Origin: Acidobacteriota bacterium
Lineage (GTDB): Bacteria; Acidobacteriota; Terriglobia; Terriglobales; Acidobacteriaceae
DNA length: 6,131 nt
Reading direction: 5' to 3'
Assembly (NCBI GenBank): GCA_021805955.1
Contig: JAJZDO010000986.1
Location: forward strand, 1-6,131
Shown in pieces: positions 5,972 to 6,131 of the stretch (position 1 is its first letter; every line of letters starts with the position of its first letter). The position numbers and the translations under genes are program-made. The notes under the pieces were generated by a model that was not told the origin of the DNA, made no database searches, and worked only from the letters and a program-made list of their open reading frames with translations.

Positions 5972-6131
5972 TTAGGAACGGCTGACGATGACTTCGCGCG
6001 TATTGTCTTTGGCGAGCAAAAAACGGCATGAACCGAGCGGCTGAAATAGGGCTTCAATCTGGCGATTCTGATAATTGCGCAAGACCGGATGCGGTGTTCC
6101 CTCCTGGGTCTGGATCGTGTCCCCGTCTTGC
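5972..6131 (-). CDS. C-terminal 52 codons of an unrecognised protein, start beyond the window
   Basis: The minus strand is open from the right edge (first full codon ends at 6130) to TAA at 5972-5974. It reads QDGDTIQTQEGTPHPVLRNY, then QNRQIEALFQPLGSC, then RFLLAKDNTREVIVSRS. The stretch looks like real coding sequence: it has a balanced composition, a helix-like NRQIEALFQPL and an alternating strand-like REVIVS at the end, as expected for the edge strand of an alpha/beta domain. No Met occurs in it, so the start must lie to the right. I do not recognise the family. An enzyme with a Rossmann-like or methyltransferase-like fold is one possibility, but nothing here proves it. Confidence 0.6.
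   Translation of the reverse strand, partial: QDGDTIQTQEGTPHPVLRNYQNRQIEALFQPLGSCRFLLAKDNTREVIVSRS

Overview
The window is about 6.1 kb of moderately GC-rich bacterial chromosome. Several details suggest an Acidobacteriota (Terriglobia-like) genome. These are a tiny membrane protein, a short basic protein with an AT-hook and a C-terminal Ser-Ala-Glu-Gly-Arg motif, and a Usp-tailed APC permease, all of which resemble proteins I associate with that phylum. This assignment rests on memory of those families and no search was possible. The genes look like ordinary housekeeping and accessory genes. I see no phage, IS element, CRISPR array, tRNA or rRNA.

Layout from left to right. (1) Positions 1-1420, minus strand: most of lnt, apolipoprotein N-acyltransferase, running off the left edge before its C-terminus. 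The full catalytic triad is present. (2) Position 1510 onward, plus strand: a 43-residue single-pass membrane microprotein, transcribed divergently from lnt. (3) A good sigma-70-type promoter near 1703-1731, whose -10 box lies exactly at the centre of an imperfect dyad. It drives a 787-aa APC-superfamily permease (1813-4176) with a 285-residue cytosolic tail that contains a Usp-like domain. (4) A structured leader and a small basic AT-hook protein (4346-4624). (5) A probable bidirectional terminator (about 4648-4682) between converging genes. (6) Positions 4783-5493, minus strand: a UPF0173-type metallo-beta-lactamase-fold hydrolase. (7) Positions 5593-5853, plus strand: a decayed C-terminal piece of a radical SAM (SPL/photolyase-like) protein, occupying the upstream region of the hydrolase. 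(8) Positions 5972-6131, minus strand: the last 52 codons of a gene entering from the right edge, which I do not recognise.

The genes do not form one pathway. Orientation changes several times (minus, plus, plus, plus, minus, remnant plus, minus), so most are probably independent transcription units. The points most worth a second look are the control regions of the permease and of the AT-hook gene, the two small proteins, and the radical SAM remnant. I found no convincing new multi-gene system.
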